Assembly (NCBI GenBank): GCA_002213445.1
Contig: NJIE01000023.1
Span: 124,001-188,000, forward strand
DNA length: 64,000 bases
DNA from: Xenophilus sp. AP218F
GTDB taxonomy: Bacteria > Pseudomonadota > Gammaproteobacteria > Burkholderiales > Chromobacteriaceae
Direction of reading: 5' to 3'
Shown: one piece after another, positions 52,871-62,381 of the stretch
Numbering within the stretch: the stretch's first letter is position 1
Layout of the letters: each line of letters begins with the position of its first letter
The notes under the pieces: model-generated
What the model was told of the DNA's origin: nothing
The model's database searches: none
What the model saw: only the letters and a program-made list of their open reading frames with translations
Made by a program: the position numbers and the translations under genes

Positions 52871-53611
52871 TCAGGGAGCCAGGGCGGCGTCGTGCATCAC
52901 CGCCGCGCCAAAATCATTGATGCTCTCGTAGCTGAACTTCCACTTGCCCTCGGGCCTGGACTTCAAGTCCTTCAGGGCGAAATCCTTGCTGCCGCCGGGC
53001 GGCACCATGCCGCTGTCGGTCTCGTAGGACCGGGCGTTTGCCGTCAGCACCGCGCGATTCAGCGACACGTTGTAGGCCGCCGCGTTGGTGGCGCGCAGCA
53101 GATAGCCCTTGCCGTTCGGCTCGGCCAGCAGCGACCAGCTCAGCTTGTCGGCCGCGTCGTCGGCGCTGCCGGGCAGGCCCTTGGGGCGGTAGAACAGCTT
53201 GATCCGCGAACGGAAGGCGACCTGCATGAAATTGCGCTGCTCCTCGGCGCTCTTGGGCAAGGGCGGAATATCCAGCACGTTCAGCCAGAACACCGATTCG
53301 CGGTCTTGCGGCAAATCGGCGCCGGTAAAGGTGATGCGCAGGCTCTGCCCTCTGGCCGGATCAACCCGGAAAATCGGCGGCATGATCAGAAACGGCGCGT
53401 CCGCGGTATCCGGCGTCGATTTCTCGTTGCCGGCATCGGCCCATACCTCCACCAGCGACGGCGCCTTGCCGGGGTTGTTGATCTTGACGGTCACTTCCCG
53501 ATCGGCGGCGTTGTACACCACCCGGGTGCCGGAAATCACCACGCCGGCGTTGACGACCGTGCTGGTCAGGAGGGTAAGGGCGGCGACGCCGCGGACTAGG
53601 AATGCTGTCAT
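52871..53611 (-). CDS. Periplasmic pilus chaperone
   Basis: 246 residues of PapD/FimC type, two Ig-like domains. After the signal peptide, GVVISGTRVVYNAADREVTVKINNPGKAPSLVEVWAD carries the conserved Arg and hydrophobic G1 strand partner. PPIFRVDPARGQSLRITFTG and ESVFWLNVLDIPP are the PapD signatures, and IKLFYRP ends domain 1. It delivers folded subunits to the usher. Confidence 0.95.
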   Translation of the reverse strand: MTAFLVRGVAALTLLTSTVVNAGVVISGTRVVYNAADREVTVKINNPGKAPSLVEVWADAGNEKSTPDTADAPFLIMPPIFRVDPARGQSLRITFTGADLPQDRESVFWLNVLDIPPLPKSAEEQRNFMQVAFRSRIKLFYRPKGLPGSADDAADKLSWSLLAEPNGKGYLLRATNAAAYNVSLNRAVLTANARSYETDSGMVPPGGSKDFALKDLKSRPEGKWKFSYESINDFGAAVMHDAALAP

Positions 53612-53640
53612 GACTTCTGCCTGTTTTCTGACTTGAAACG

Positions 53641-53665
53641 GCCAGCTGCGCCGGGCGCGGCTGGC
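53641..53665 (-). promoter_or_regulatory. Intercistronic hairpin between pilin and chaperone genes
   Basis: GCCAGC-t-GCGC...GCGC-g-GCTGGC forms a stem just after the pilin stop. No U-tract follows. Such hairpins often protect pilin mRNA so that the major subunit outnumbers the assembly proteins. Confidence 0.55.
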
Positions 53666-53683
53666 AACGACGGCCAGCGTCGC

Positions 53684-54202
53684 TTACTGATAAGTCATCG
53701 AGTACTGCACGCTGGTATTCACCGCGCCGGCGCCGGCCGCGCCGCCGGTGGCGATGTACTGCGCGTAGTAGTTCAGCGTCGCCGCGCCGGAGCTGATCGG
53801 GGCCACCTGCGAGTTGGCGTTGTTGGTCAGATTGATCGCCTGCAGGGCGTTGTTGAGCAGCTGCACTTCCACGTTGGTGGCCGCGCCGGCGTTCTTCAGG
53901 TTGCCGGTGGCGGCGTCCACGGTCGGCCCGATTTCGAAGTGGGTCACTGCGTTTTTCAGCGTGGCGGGGCAATTGCTCAGATTGATGCTGAACGGGGTAG
54001 AGCCAGCGGTCTGACCAGCGGTGGCAAGCGAAGACACGCCGACGGTGGGCAGGGTGACGGTAAAGCTGGCCCCCCCGGTGCTGTTGATGGTGCAGGTGTT
54101 GGCGACGATGTTGCCATTGATGGTGATGGTGCCGTCGGCAGCCTGCGCGCCGGCCGCGTAAAGACCCAGGCCGACGGCCAGTACGGTAACAAGCTTCTTC
54201 AT
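53684..54202 (-). CDS. Major pilin of the chaperone-usher pilus
   Basis: 172 residues, type-1 pilin family. The signal peptide is MKKLVTVLAVGLGLYAAGAQA. DGTITINGNIVANTCTI and LSNCPATLKN provide the disulfide, PTVGVSSLATAGQTAGSTPF follows and the end VQYSMTYQ is the donor-strand tail. It is the first gene of the operon, with the strongest expected expression. Upstream DNA is AT-rich. Confidence 0.92.
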   Translation of the reverse strand: MKKLVTVLAVGLGLYAAGAQAADGTITINGNIVANTCTINSTGGASFTVTLPTVGVSSLATAGQTAGSTPFSINLSNCPATLKNAVTHFEIGPTVDAATGNLKNAGAATNVEVQLLNNALQAINLTNNANSQVAPISSGAATLNYYAQYIATGGAAGAGAVNTSVQYSMTYQ

Positions 54203-55149
54203 TTTTCATGCTCCATTGCGATTGCCGGGCGCTTGTAGCGTCCGAATGCGCGCCCTTCGACAGGGAAAGACGCTCCTGCGGCTTCGCCGCGCCAGCGCGG
54301 CAAAACCCGCTCTCAAGCTCTCCCGCCCAGGGCGGGAAAGCATCGGCTCCCTCAGATCTTCCGGCCTCTCTCCTCGATTAGAAACAGACCTTTTAATCAG
54401 ACTTCACAAAAACATCCAAATCCATGATCAGCAATATAAATAACAATATTCAAAAACACAAATCACTATTAGTTTAAAATACTTGCGAACGAGGGCCGCA
54501 ATCGCGCCCGGCCGCGCCAGACAAGACGCGCGTCACGCCAACCGCAACTCAGCATGCTGTGGCGTATTCGTCACATCGTACTCATGGGAACGATAAACCG
54601 CCTCGAAACGCGCCAAATCGCGGCAAAAAAGCGGCTGAGCGTCCACGCTGTTAAGCCTTTGTGATCAATCCCGTCCCGCCGGCGACGAACGGCTTTCCCC
54701 TCCGGACAACCGGCGCCATCTTCCCCAGGCTCCGGCTTCCCGGCTGACCCGCGGCGCCTCTGAAATCCAAAGAGATGCGGAAATGCCATCGATAACGCCA
54801 GAGGCATGCCAAGCACAGCCTCTCCCCCCGCGGTCTCACAGCGGCCCATGATCCGGCGCGGCAGGCCGGACCGATGCCGGCGACAACAGCCATGGCCGAC
54901 AGCCTCGGCCACGCTCGATGGAATGAAGAAAATCCACAGCCCTTCGCCATGCTCCCCGCCCGCCTCTCCCCCGGCCGCTGCGCGGCGCCTCGCCGAATTG
55001 TTCTACCTGGCCGACTGCCAATGCTTCGCATCGCGATTGAGTCGTCAATGTTTTGACAATTGGCATGACAAGGGAATTTCATGATTCTTAAACTGTGACG
55101 GCCAATTCGCCCATTCGGGACGAGTTCACAGGACGGAGAGCCTCCCAAC
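54203..55149. other. Long gene-free region between the pilus operon and the Aer-like receptor gene
   Basis: About 950 bases without a supported gene. The stretch 54380-54480 is markedly AT-rich (AATATAAATAACAATATTC), probably the pilus promoter with silencer or phase-control sites. No invertible repeats were seen by eye. The rest is of ordinary GC with several short overlapping ORFs of atypical residue composition, which are not called. The last 70 bases presumably hold the chemoreceptor promoter. Confidence 0.5.
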
Positions 55150-56733
55150 ATGAAGAAAAACCTGCCGGTTACCGGCGTCGAGCAGCCGTTCGAGCGCGGC
55201 ATGATCGTCTCGCGCACCGACCTCAAAGGTTGCATCACCCACGTCAACGACGCCTTCGTCGCCATCTCCGGCTTCAGCCGCGAGGAGTTGCTGGGCAAGA
55301 ACCACAACATCGTCCGCCATCCGGACATGCCGCCCATCCTGTTCGAAGATCTGTGGCAGACGATGAAGCGCGAGCGTCCCTGGCGCGGGCTGGTGAAGAA
55401 CCGCTGCAAGAACGGCGACCATTACTGGGTGGACGCGCTGGTGGTGCCGGTGCGTGAAAACGGCGTCGCCACCGGCTACATGTCGGTGCGCAGCCCGGCC
55501 AGCCGGGAGGCGGTGCGCCAGGCGGAACAGCGCTACCCGCAGCTGCTGCGGGGCGCGCGCTTCAAGCCGCCGCGCGGCAGCGGCGTGCGCGAAGGCCGGG
55601 TGCGGGCGCTGGCCGGCGCGGCGCTGATCGCCCTCTCCAGCGTCGAGGCGGTGGCCAACCAGAGCCCGGCCGGCCTGCTGTGCGGCGCGCTGGCGGCGGC
55701 CACCGTCGCCGGCTGGCTGGGCTTCGAGCGCTGGCGCGGCCGCCGCCAGGATGCGTTGCTGCAAGTCTGCGAGCGCATCGCCGAAGGCCATCTGGACAAC
55801 GAGCTATCCATCCGCGGCGCGGGCGAAGCCGGCCGGCTGGAGAGCACGCTGGCGCATATGCAGGTGCATCTCAAAGTCATCATCGACGAATTGCAGATGA
55901 CCTCGCGCCAGCTGGACCGCGACGCCGGCCACCTGCAGGGTTCGATCGCCGGCATCTACCAGCGCATGGCCGCCAGCGCCGACAATATGGAAAGAATGAG
56001 CGCCGCCATCCAGCAGCTATCGGCCTCCATCGAGCAGGTGGCGCAAAACGCCGGCAACACTTCGGCGATCAGCCAGGACGCCTCGCTCACCATCGAGGCC
56101 AGCAGCCAGGAAATGGAGCGCGCCCGCGCGCTGAGCCAGGCCGCCGGCCAGACTGTGGCCACGGCGCAGGACACCATCGCCTCGCTCTCCAGCGCCATCG
56201 CCAACGTCGGACTGGTGACGCAAACCATTCACGACATCGCCGAGCAAACCAATCTGCTGGCGCTCAACGCCGCCATCGAGGCCGCCCGCGCCGGCGAAAG
56301 CGGCCGCGGCTTCGCCGTGGTGGCCGACGAAGTGCGCAAGCTGGCCGAGCGCACCAGCGACAGCACCGACGAAATCAACGCGCTGGTGGCCAATATCGGC
56401 AAGGCCTCGCAGGAAACGGTCAACGCCATGAACCGCGTCAACAGCGAAACCCGCGCCGGCAGCGAGGTGCAGCAAAACGCCGCCGACAGCCTGGCCCGCA
56501 TCCGCGAATCCTCCGCCCAGGTCAGCCGGATGATGCGGGAAATCGCCGGCACCAACGCCGAGCAATCCGCCGCCGCCCAGCACCTGGCCGAGCGCATGGA
56601 GAACATCGCCGAGCAATTCGAAGAAACCCATCGCCACCTGGAAGACGCCAACGCCAGCGTGGCCGGCTTTGGCGGCAGCGCCCGCCGGCTGGCCGGCATG
56701 GCGGCGCATTTCAAGCTGGACGCCACCGCCTGA
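55150..56733 (+). CDS. Aer-like PAS-domain methyl-accepting chemotaxis protein
   Basis: 527 residues. The N-terminal PAS domain (about 10-125) contains [43 protein letters not shown] (split over the family's helices), very like E. coli Aer, which senses redox state through FAD. Hydrophobic segments lie at about 155-195. A HAMP-like linker follows, then the signalling domain with the hairpin tip [40 protein letters not shown]. There is no C-terminal CheR/B pentapeptide. A terminator follows. Confidence 0.9.
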   Translation: MKKNLPVTGVEQPFERGMIVSRTDLKGCITHVNDAFVAISGFSREELLGKNHNIVRHPDMPPILFEDLWQTMKRERPWRGLVKNRCKNGDHYWVDALVVPVRENGVATGYMSVRSPASREAVRQAEQRYPQLLRGARFKPPRGSGVREGRVRALAGAALIALSSVEAVANQSPAGLLCGALAAATVAGWLGFERWRGRRQDALLQVCERIAEGHLDNELSIRGAGEAGRLESTLAHMQVHLKVIIDELQMTSRQLDRDAGHLQGSIAGIYQRMAASADNMERMSAAIQQLSASIEQVAQNAGNTSAISQDASLTIEASSQEMERARALSQAAGQTVATAQDTIASLSSAIANVGLVTQTIHDIAEQTNLLALNAAIEAARAGESGRGFAVVADEVRKLAERTSDSTDEINALVANIGKASQETVNAMNRVNSETRAGSEVQQNAADSLARIRESSAQVSRMMREIAGTNAEQSAAAQHLAERMENIAEQFEETHRHLEDANASVAGFGGSARRLAGMAAHFKLDATA

Positions 56734-56737
56734 CCCC

Positions 56738-56766
56738 GCGGCGCGCGTCCCGCGCGCCGCTGTTTT
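56738..56766 (+). terminator. Terminator after the Aer-like gene
   Basis: GCGGCGCGCG-tcc-CGCGCGCCGC, a perfect 10-bp stem, then TGTTTT. Confidence 0.75.
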
Positions 56767-56872
56767 CCCCGTTTTTCCGCCACCCCATCGGCATTTGCAA
56801 TCGCTGCTCGCATTGCGTTCGCGCTTCAACTAAAACCCTAGGTACATACACTTAAGTCCGGCGGGGGATATC

Positions 56873-58525
56873 GTGACCAATCTGCTTGCGCAATTCAGCA
56901 TCAAGGCCAAAATCCTGGGCCTGATTCTTCTTTCTGCCCTCGTGGCGCTGATCATCGGCCTCAACGGCATCTCCGGCAGCGGCAGCATGAACCAGTTGAC
57001 CCGCGACATGCACGACAACCAGCTGATGCCGGTGTACTGGGTGGCGGTGGCCAATCAGAATGCCATCTATGTCAGCCGTTCCGACTACCGCTTCATCGCC
57101 GAAACCGAAAAATCGCAAATGGACGCCGTTATGGTCAGCCGGCAGAAATTTCTCGCCGAAATGAACCGTCTGCTGGACCTGTACCGCAAGACCGATCTCA
57201 CGCCGCCGGAAGTGGACGCGCTCAAGCGCTTCGACGCCGCCTGGCCGGTGATGGAGGAGGCCTGCAAGCGCGTGCGCGACCTGAGCTACACCGACACCGG
57301 CAACGGCGAAAACAACAAGAAGGCGCTGGCGCTGATGGCCAAGGAATGCCGCCCCAAATTCCAGACGGTGGACGACATCATGAGCGAGATCGTCGAGATC
57401 AACGTCAAGCTGGCGCACCAGGCGTTGCAGGACTCCGAAAACAAATACGCCAGCCTGCGCAATACCGCCATCGCGGTGCTGGCGGTGGGCGTGGTGTTGC
57501 TGCTGATTCTCGGGCTGGCCATCCAGCAAGGCATCGTCGGCAGCCTGAAAAACGCCAGCCAAGCCCTGGCCCGCATCGGCCGCGGCGACTTGTCCGGCGA
57601 GATCCGTCCGGTGGGCAAGGACGAAGTGGCCGGCATGATGCAATCGCTGGCCGACACCCAGACGCAACTGCGCCAGACCGTCGGCGAAATCATCAAGGCC
57701 GCCGCCAACGTGGCCGCCACCTCCGAAGAGCTGGCAGCCTCCACCGAGCAGGTCAGCGCCAGCATCGGCCATCAGGTCAACGCCACCTCCAGCGCCGCCG
57801 CCTCCATCGAGGAGTTGACGGTGAGCATAGACCAGTGCTCCAGCAACGCCACCAAGGCCGATGGCCAGGCCAGCGAGGCCGGCCAGCAGGCCAAGGCCGG
57901 CAATCGCGAGGTGCAGGAATCCACCACCCAGGTGAAAAAGGTGAACGACAGCGTCACCCGCTCCGCCGACAATCTGGAAGCGCTGTCCGATCAAGCGCAG
58001 CAGATCAGCAGCATCGCCACCGTGATCAAGGATGTGGCCGACCAGACCAATCTGCTGGCGCTGAACGCGGCCATCGAAGCCGCCCGCGCCGGCGAACAGG
58101 GCCGCGGCTTCGCCGTGGTGGCGGACGAGGTGCGCAAGCTGGCCGAACGCACCACTGTTTCCGCCACGGAAATCACCCAGATGATAGGCAAGATCCAGGA
58201 CGGCGCGCACGAGGCGGTGGAAAGCATGCGCAGCAGCCGCCAGATCGTGGCAGAAGTGGTGGTGTCGGCGGAGAGCGCCTCGGCCACCATCAGCACCGTC
58301 GAGCAACGCGCGGACGAGGTGGTGGACGCCATCGGCGAAATCGCCTCGGCCATGCAGGAACAGCGCCAGGCCAGCACCGAGCTGGCCAGCCGGGTGGAAG
58401 TCATCGCCCAGATGACCAAGGAAAACGGCATCGCCGTGGACGTGTTCTCCCAGGCCACCCGCGAACTGGCGCTGGTGGCGGAAAAACTGCAGCAAACCAC
58501 CCAGGTGTTCAAACTGGAAGGCTGA
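56873..58525 (+). CDS. Methyl-accepting chemotaxis protein with four-helix-bundle sensor
   Basis: 550 residues. Membrane helix 1 is [21 protein letters not shown]; a periplasmic four-helix bundle of about 150 residues contains [37 protein letters not shown]. Membrane helix 2 is [22 protein letters not shown] and the signalling domain ([39 protein letters not shown]) follow. The start is GTG at 56873 with GGGGG upstream. The ligand is unknown. Adjacent to another chemoreceptor, but separated by a terminator. Confidence 0.9.
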   Translation: MTNLLAQFSIKAKILGLILLSALVALIIGLNGISGSGSMNQLTRDMHDNQLMPVYWVAVANQNAIYVSRSDYRFIAETEKSQMDAVMVSRQKFLAEMNRLLDLYRKTDLTPPEVDALKRFDAAWPVMEEACKRVRDLSYTDTGNGENNKKALALMAKECRPKFQTVDDIMSEIVEINVKLAHQALQDSENKYASLRNTAIAVLAVGVVLLLILGLAIQQGIVGSLKNASQALARIGRGDLSGEIRPVGKDEVAGMMQSLADTQTQLRQTVGEIIKAAANVAATSEELAASTEQVSASIGHQVNATSSAAASIEELTVSIDQCSSNATKADGQASEAGQQAKAGNREVQESTTQVKKVNDSVTRSADNLEALSDQAQQISSIATVIKDVADQTNLLALNAAIEAARAGEQGRGFAVVADEVRKLAERTTVSATEITQMIGKIQDGAHEAVESMRSSRQIVAEVVVSAESASATISTVEQRADEVVDAIGEIASAMQEQRQASTELASRVEVIAQMTKENGIAVDVFSQATRELALVAEKLQQTTQVFKLEG

Positions 58526-58542
58526 AGCGGGCCGCGAACGAC

Positions 58543-58575
58543 AAAAAACCCGAAGCCGTTCGGCTTCGGGTTTTT
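58543..58575. terminator. Terminator after the chemoreceptor gene
   Basis: AAAAACCCGAAGCCG and its complement (to 58575) with a short loop and T-run. It directly precedes the left island attachment repeat. Confidence 0.9.
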
Positions 58576-58576
58576 G

Positions 58577-58623
58577 TTTGGTTGCGGGGGCAGGATTCGA
58601 ACCTACGACCTTCGGGTTATGAG
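58577..58623 (-). repeat. Left attachment repeat (3' part of tRNA-fMet)
   Basis: 47 bases identical to 62461-62507, covering the CCA end, T-arm, variable loop and anticodon arm of the initiator tRNA on the minus strand. After 58623 the match stops, so this is a tRNA fragment, not a gene. It marks one end of an integrated island. Confidence 0.92.
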
Positions 58624-58749
58624 TCCGGGAAACCATTGGATGAATCGGCGGGGTTAGACGTAGACAAACGAGACAACTTATTGTTTTAAAAGACAAAAGT
58701 TGAAATCATCTCGTTGACAGGCAGGTACCTGCATGGATGCAGTTCCAAG

Positions 58750-58774
58750 CAATCCGCTTACAAGCTGGTTACAC
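58750..58774 (+). repeat. Island-end 25-bp element, left copy
   Basis: AATCCGCTTACA-agct-GGTTACACG. The copy at 62382-62406 shares all 21 bases outside the 4-base centre. Inside each copy the motif G(C/G)TTACA is repeated. Position 127 bases inside the left attachment repeat suggests an integrase arm-binding site. Confidence 0.6.
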
Positions 58775-58803
58775 GCCATCTTTAGACCCCGAGATAACAA
58801 CAC

Positions 58804-58851
58804 ATGGCAAAGATTAACTTCACCTCTTCCCGTATTGACTCCTTCAAGTGC
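58804..58851 (+). pseudogene. 5' remnant of a tyrosine-type integrase gene
   Basis: The 16 codons MAKINFTSSRIDSFKC match the usual opening of integrases from tRNA-linked islands (MAKINxTxxRIxxFKC). The gene then loses similarity. It starts 180 bases inside the left attachment repeat and reads inward, the normal place for an integrase. In a second frame right after the break, IFDELWNAIN-stop and a 10-bp hairpin (58906-58929) look like the tail of another lost gene. The catalytic domain is absent. Confidence 0.6.
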
Positions 58852-58905
58852 CGCCGATCTTCGATGAGTTGTGGAACGCCATCAACTGAGTGCGTTCCCT
58901 TAACG

Positions 58906-58929
58906 CCAAGGAAGCTCCGGCTTCCTTGG
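58906..58929 (+). terminator. Hairpin between the integrase remnant and the thioesterase gene
   Basis: CCAAGGAAGC-tccg-GCTTCCTTGG, perfect 10-bp stem without T-run. It lies just after a short frame ending in a stop (58882), so it may be the terminator of a deleted gene, or part of the cassette's leader. Confidence 0.45.
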
Positions 58930-58953
58930 CTCCCTGAAAATACGGATTTCGCC

Positions 58954-59721
58954 ATGCATTGCACCCACTTCCCCAGCGCCCCCCGCAGCTTGAAACATCT
59001 CACGCCGAGACGCCAGGGCAGCCTGCGGCTGATTGCTTTTCCTCACGCCGGAGCCGGAGCCACTGCCTTTCAGGGTTGGGGCCCCGCGTTGCATCAAGAC
59101 ATCGAACTCTATGCCGTGCAATACCCCGGTCGAGAAGAGCGGGCGCACGAAGCGCCGCTCTGCCAACCCCAATCGCTCATCAATCAACTGATGCCGGCAC
59201 TGCAGCCACTGCAGGATAAGCCGCTGATCTTTTTCGGCCATAGCCTTGGCGGACGGGTTGCGCTGGCGTTAGCGATGGCGCTGCCTCAACCGCCGCTACA
59301 ATTGATCATTTCTGCCAGTTCATCGCCCTTTCTGGCGCGCCACAGTCGGTTGCTGAGAATGCCGCCTGCCGCTTTGTTGAATGCGCTATGTGCCGGCGAG
59401 GGCCTGGATGAGTGGCTCATCGGCGACAGCGCGCTGCTCGATTACTATCTGCCGCTGATTCGTGCCGATCTGATGCTGTCCAGCCAATTGCTTTTCCCTG
59501 CGCAACCGGGTTACCACGCCCCGCTGGCGATGTTTTATGGCGAAAACGACGAGTTGATCGATCGGCAGGATTTGCTCGACTGGCGCCGGATCGCGCAAGG
59601 CAATTTTCAGCAGCGCACTTTTGCCGGCGGACATATGTATATCACCACGCAGCGCGACGCCGTGATAGCCGGAATTTACCAGTTGCTGGCAGGCCACCTG
59701 AGTGAACCGGCCAGCCGGTAG
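58954..59721 (+). CDS. Type II thioesterase of NRPS/PKS type
   Basis: 255 residues, alpha/beta hydrolase. RLIAFPHAGAGATAFQGW is the type II thioesterase opening, the nucleophile Ser is in FFGHSLGGRVALAL and the catalytic His in FAGGHMYIT. Such enzymes free mis-primed carrier proteins of non-ribosomal or polyketide synthases. No synthase is in the window, so this copy is orphaned. An in-frame upstream extension to 58804 comes from the integrase remnant. It is convergent with the MFS gene (3 bases between stops). GC is lower than in flanking genes. Confidence 0.85.
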   Translation: MHCTHFPSAPRSLKHLTPRRQGSLRLIAFPHAGAGATAFQGWGPALHQDIELYAVQYPGREERAHEAPLCQPQSLINQLMPALQPLQDKPLIFFGHSLGGRVALALAMALPQPPLQLIISASSSPFLARHSRLLRMPPAALLNALCAGEGLDEWLIGDSALLDYYLPLIRADLMLSSQLLFPAQPGYHAPLAMFYGENDELIDRQDLLDWRRIAQGNFQQRTFAGGHMYITTQRDAVIAGIYQLLAGHLSEPASR

Positions 59722-59724
59722 CAC

Positions 59725-60888
59725 TCAGGCGTTTTCACTCTCAGGCAATGCCAAACGACGCTCCTTGTGTACCACCCGCCACGCCAACAGCAGCACGCAG
59801 AGGCTGCAGAGCGACAGCACGGCGCCCAGGTGCTGCGACAGCCCCGCCAGCACCAAGCCACCGCCGAGCATCAGGTAATACATCAGGCCAAGGATGGCGC
59901 CAGCGGTACCCATGCAGTCTTTATAATGGCGCAGCGCGCGCGCCAGAATATTGGGAATGGCGATACCGTACGCCATCACCACCAGCATCATCGGTAGAAC
60001 AAACCACAAGGTCCCTTCTAGCAGTAGTACCAGCAGGCCACCGGTCAGCGACAAGCCGCAGGCCAACATCAGCAACGCAGGGAACAGCCAGTGTTTGCCG
60101 ATCAAAAATTTGTTGATCGCCGCGCCGATACCGACCCCGGCCGCCAACACCAAACCGGTATAACCGAACCACTGCGCCGGCAGTGCCAACGCCGAGAGGT
60201 GGAATGGCGCCAGCTGGTAATAGCTGAACATGCAAATATTGAACAACGCCACCAACAGCGCACTGAACCAAATATCCCCGTCCTTGATCATCCGTCCCAG
60301 CGTGCCGAATAATGAATTCTTCACCACCTGTTGCGGACGCGTCTCCGGCAGTTGCCAACCGGCATAGCCCAGCAACAGCGCCGCCAACAGCGCCAAACCG
60401 CCAAACACCCCCTGATAGCCCCAATAATGAGTCAGCACTGTGCCGCTCAACACGCCAACCGCCGGGCTGATCGCCATGGCGATCCCCATTACCGAGAACA
60501 CCCGCGCCAACTCATAACCGTCGAAGCGATCGCGAATCGCCGTTTGAGTTCCTACCGAGCCGACCGCTGCGCCAAAGGCGGCCAGCACCCGCGCAACTAA
60601 CAGCATGCTGAAGCTGCAGCTGAACAGTGCGGCAATCGAAGCCAGCAGATAGAGCGCTAGCCCGGACAAGATGGTAGGACGGCGTCCGATGACGTCGCAC
60701 ATTCGTCCCCATACCACCACGCCCAGTGCAAACGCGAAAAAGTAACAAGAGAGCGTTTGCGCCGCCATTTCCGAGCTCACCCGAAAACCGTCCGCAATGT
60801 GTGTCAGCGCCGGGCTGTATATAGTCTCCACCACTTGGGGAAACATCATCATCGACGTTGCTAATGACAGAGTCAGTTTACGTTGCAT
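59725..60888 (-). CDS. MFS drug-resistance transporter, Bcr/CflA type
   Basis: 387 residues with 12 membrane helices. SLATSMMMFPQVVETIYSPALTHIADGFRVS and the loop VVWGRMCDVIGRRPTILSGL (motif A) are Bcr/CflA features; RVLAAFGAAVGSVGTQTAIRDRF follows (motif C region GIAMAISPAVGVLSGTVL). It probably exports a drug or small metabolite by H+ antiport. The ATG at 60888 is preferred to the upstream ATG. Divergent from the araC-type gene, which likely controls it. Confidence 0.87.
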   Translation of the reverse strand: MQRKLTLSLATSMMMFPQVVETIYSPALTHIADGFRVSSEMAAQTLSCYFFAFALGVVVWGRMCDVIGRRPTILSGLALYLLASIAALFSCSFSMLLVARVLAAFGAAVGSVGTQTAIRDRFDGYELARVFSVMGIAMAISPAVGVLSGTVLTHYWGYQGVFGGLALLAALLLGYAGWQLPETRPQQVVKNSLFGTLGRMIKDGDIWFSALLVALFNICMFSYYQLAPFHLSALALPAQWFGYTGLVLAAGVGIGAAINKFLIGKHWLFPALLMLACGLSLTGGLLVLLLEGTLWFVLPMMLVVMAYGIAIPNILARALRHYKDCMGTAGAILGLMYYLMLGGGLVLAGLSQHLGAVLSLCSLCVLLLAWRVVHKERRLALPESENA

Positions 60889-60988
60889 ATCAGATCCTGT
60901 AGCTAAAATTAAGCTGCACAAGGTAGCATCTTCTCCCTTGCGACGATTACAATATAAAAGACAATAAATTTACAAAATCGGACATGTG
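60889..60988. promoter_or_regulatory. AT-rich divergent promoter of the MFS and AraC-type genes
   Basis: 100 bases, notably AT-rich (ACAATATAAAAGACAATAAATTTACAAAAT), in contrast to the host. It separates two divergent starts and is the obvious place for the AraC-type protein to act. No clear direct repeats are seen. Confidence 0.5.
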
Positions 60989-61804
60989 ATGGCGTGGCTT
61001 CAGGCTCAGGACAGTTTTAATCCGGAGGCGCTCGACAATAGCGTTCTGGGGATTGCTGCAGAGTTGGCACAACACGACTCGGGATTACACTGGCATGACA
61101 TGGGCCAGTTACTGTTCTGCCAGCGAGGCAGCATGCGCATCACGCTCAATCAAAGCATTTGCATGCTGCCGCCAGCAAGGATTGCCTGGATCCCACCGCG
61201 TGTAGCACACCGCGTTCAGGTCAACGCAGTGGTCGGCTACCGTTCTCTCTATCTCGACGCCGATCGCTATCCCTGCTTGCCAGAGCAGCTTGCCGTACTG
61301 ACGGCCTCACCGCTGCTGCGCGCGGTGCTGGAACGTATCGCCATGGCTGAATTCGATACTGATTGGCGACATGGGCCTTACGCCAATATTCTGGCGGTCT
61401 TCCTGGACGAGATTGCTACTGCACCGCGTGAATTGACTTTGCTGCCGCTTCCCAGCGACCGGCGTCTGCGTCACTTGGCCGAATTGGACATGCTTCCCAC
61501 ACTGCACCAGTTGTCGCGCTATAGCGGCGCATCCGAGAAAACCATCAGCCGGATTTTCCGACGTGAAACCGGTCTCAGTTATCAGCAGTGGCGTCAGCAA
61601 TGGCGGCTGATCAAAGCTATAGAGATGCTGGCCGAGGGGCTGAGTCAATCCGAAGTCGCCTGCCGGCTGGCGTTCTCCAGCGACAGCGCCTTCGCCACTT
61701 TTTTCAAGAACATGGTGGGGTGCCCGCCCAGGGCGTATCTGGAAAAGCAGCGGAGAGATGCTGCCCGAGCTGGATCTGGGTCTGTGGCTGATCAAAGCGG
61801 ATGA
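60989..61804 (+). CDS. AraC-family transcriptional regulator with a fused foreign tail
   Basis: 271 residues. An N-terminal cupin-like sensor (HWHDMGQLLFCQRGSMRITLNQSICMLPPARIAWIPPRVAHRV, split by turns) resembles AraC/XylS regulators of MFS pumps. The C-terminal DNA-binding domain has LHQLSRYSGASEKTISRIFRRETGLSYQQWRQQWRL and VACRLAFSSDSAFATFFKNMVGCPPRAYL. The natural end is near YLEKQR (about 61750). The last 17 or so residues (DAARAGSGSVADQSG) come from out-of-frame reading of the GTPase remnant. ATG at 60989 follows a GTG one codon earlier. Confidence 0.86.
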   Translation: MAWLQAQDSFNPEALDNSVLGIAAELAQHDSGLHWHDMGQLLFCQRGSMRITLNQSICMLPPARIAWIPPRVAHRVQVNAVVGYRSLYLDADRYPCLPEQLAVLTASPLLRAVLERIAMAEFDTDWRHGPYANILAVFLDEIATAPRELTLLPLPSDRRLRHLAELDMLPTLHQLSRYSGASEKTISRIFRRETGLSYQQWRQQWRLIKAIEMLAEGLSQSEVACRLAFSSDSAFATFFKNMVGCPPRAYLEKQRRDAARAGSGSVADQSG

Positions 61805-62282
61805 TCGCGCGCTGAGCGTGGACGAGCAGTGCTATCAGCGCCTGATCCTGCCCTATCTGATCGAACACGATATTCCGCTGCTGTTCGTGGTGAATCAGGT
61901 AGACAAGATCGAGCCCTGCCGGGAATGGGACTTCAGCCGCAGCATGCCCGGTCCACAGCAGCTGACCAACATCAGTCGCAAGCAGTTCCAGGTCAGCCAG
62001 CTGTTCAACGTGCCATTGACCCAGATCTTCGTCACTTCTGCCGCGGAGGGCTACGGCCTGCAGATCCTGATCGAGCAAATCATCCATAGGCTGCCCAAAG
62101 AAAAAAAGTGGAGCGTCACGCGGGAAACCCGCGCCGAGTACGTGATGCCTTCCATGCAGCGGGAATCCATTGCGGGACTGTGGGACACGATCAAGACAGC
62201 CGCCAAGACGATCTTGCGCGAAACCTGGACCACGATCTCCAGCAGAGTGGAGAACTGGTTCAGCAAACTGTTCGGCTGGTAG
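61753..62282 (+). pseudogene. Truncated island-type GTPase (YkfA/YeeP-like), C-terminal part
   Basis: About 174 residues remain. LPELDLGLWLIKADDRALSVDEQCYQRLI and the G4 motif LFVVNQVDKIEPCREWDFS are typical of the GTPases carried on prophage-like islands (YkfA/YeeP), with a C-terminal helical part. G1 (GxxxxGKS) and G3 (DxxG) are missing because the cassette replaces the 5' end. Homology begins about 61753, where the AraC gene ends. An ATG at 61758 could still start a peptide, but GTP binding is lost. Confidence 0.75.
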
Positions 62283-62381
62283 TAGAGAACAACAGGTAGC
62301 TTGAGGAAGGGGATGCTTGGCATCGCATCCAGCAGGAACCGCCTTCTGACCGCGTTGATTCACAGCGACCGAGACAGATCG

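Noticed and set aside
54203-55149. Search for an invertible promoter (phase switch) for the pilus operon
   Set aside because: No flanking inverted repeats or recombinase gene were found by eye.
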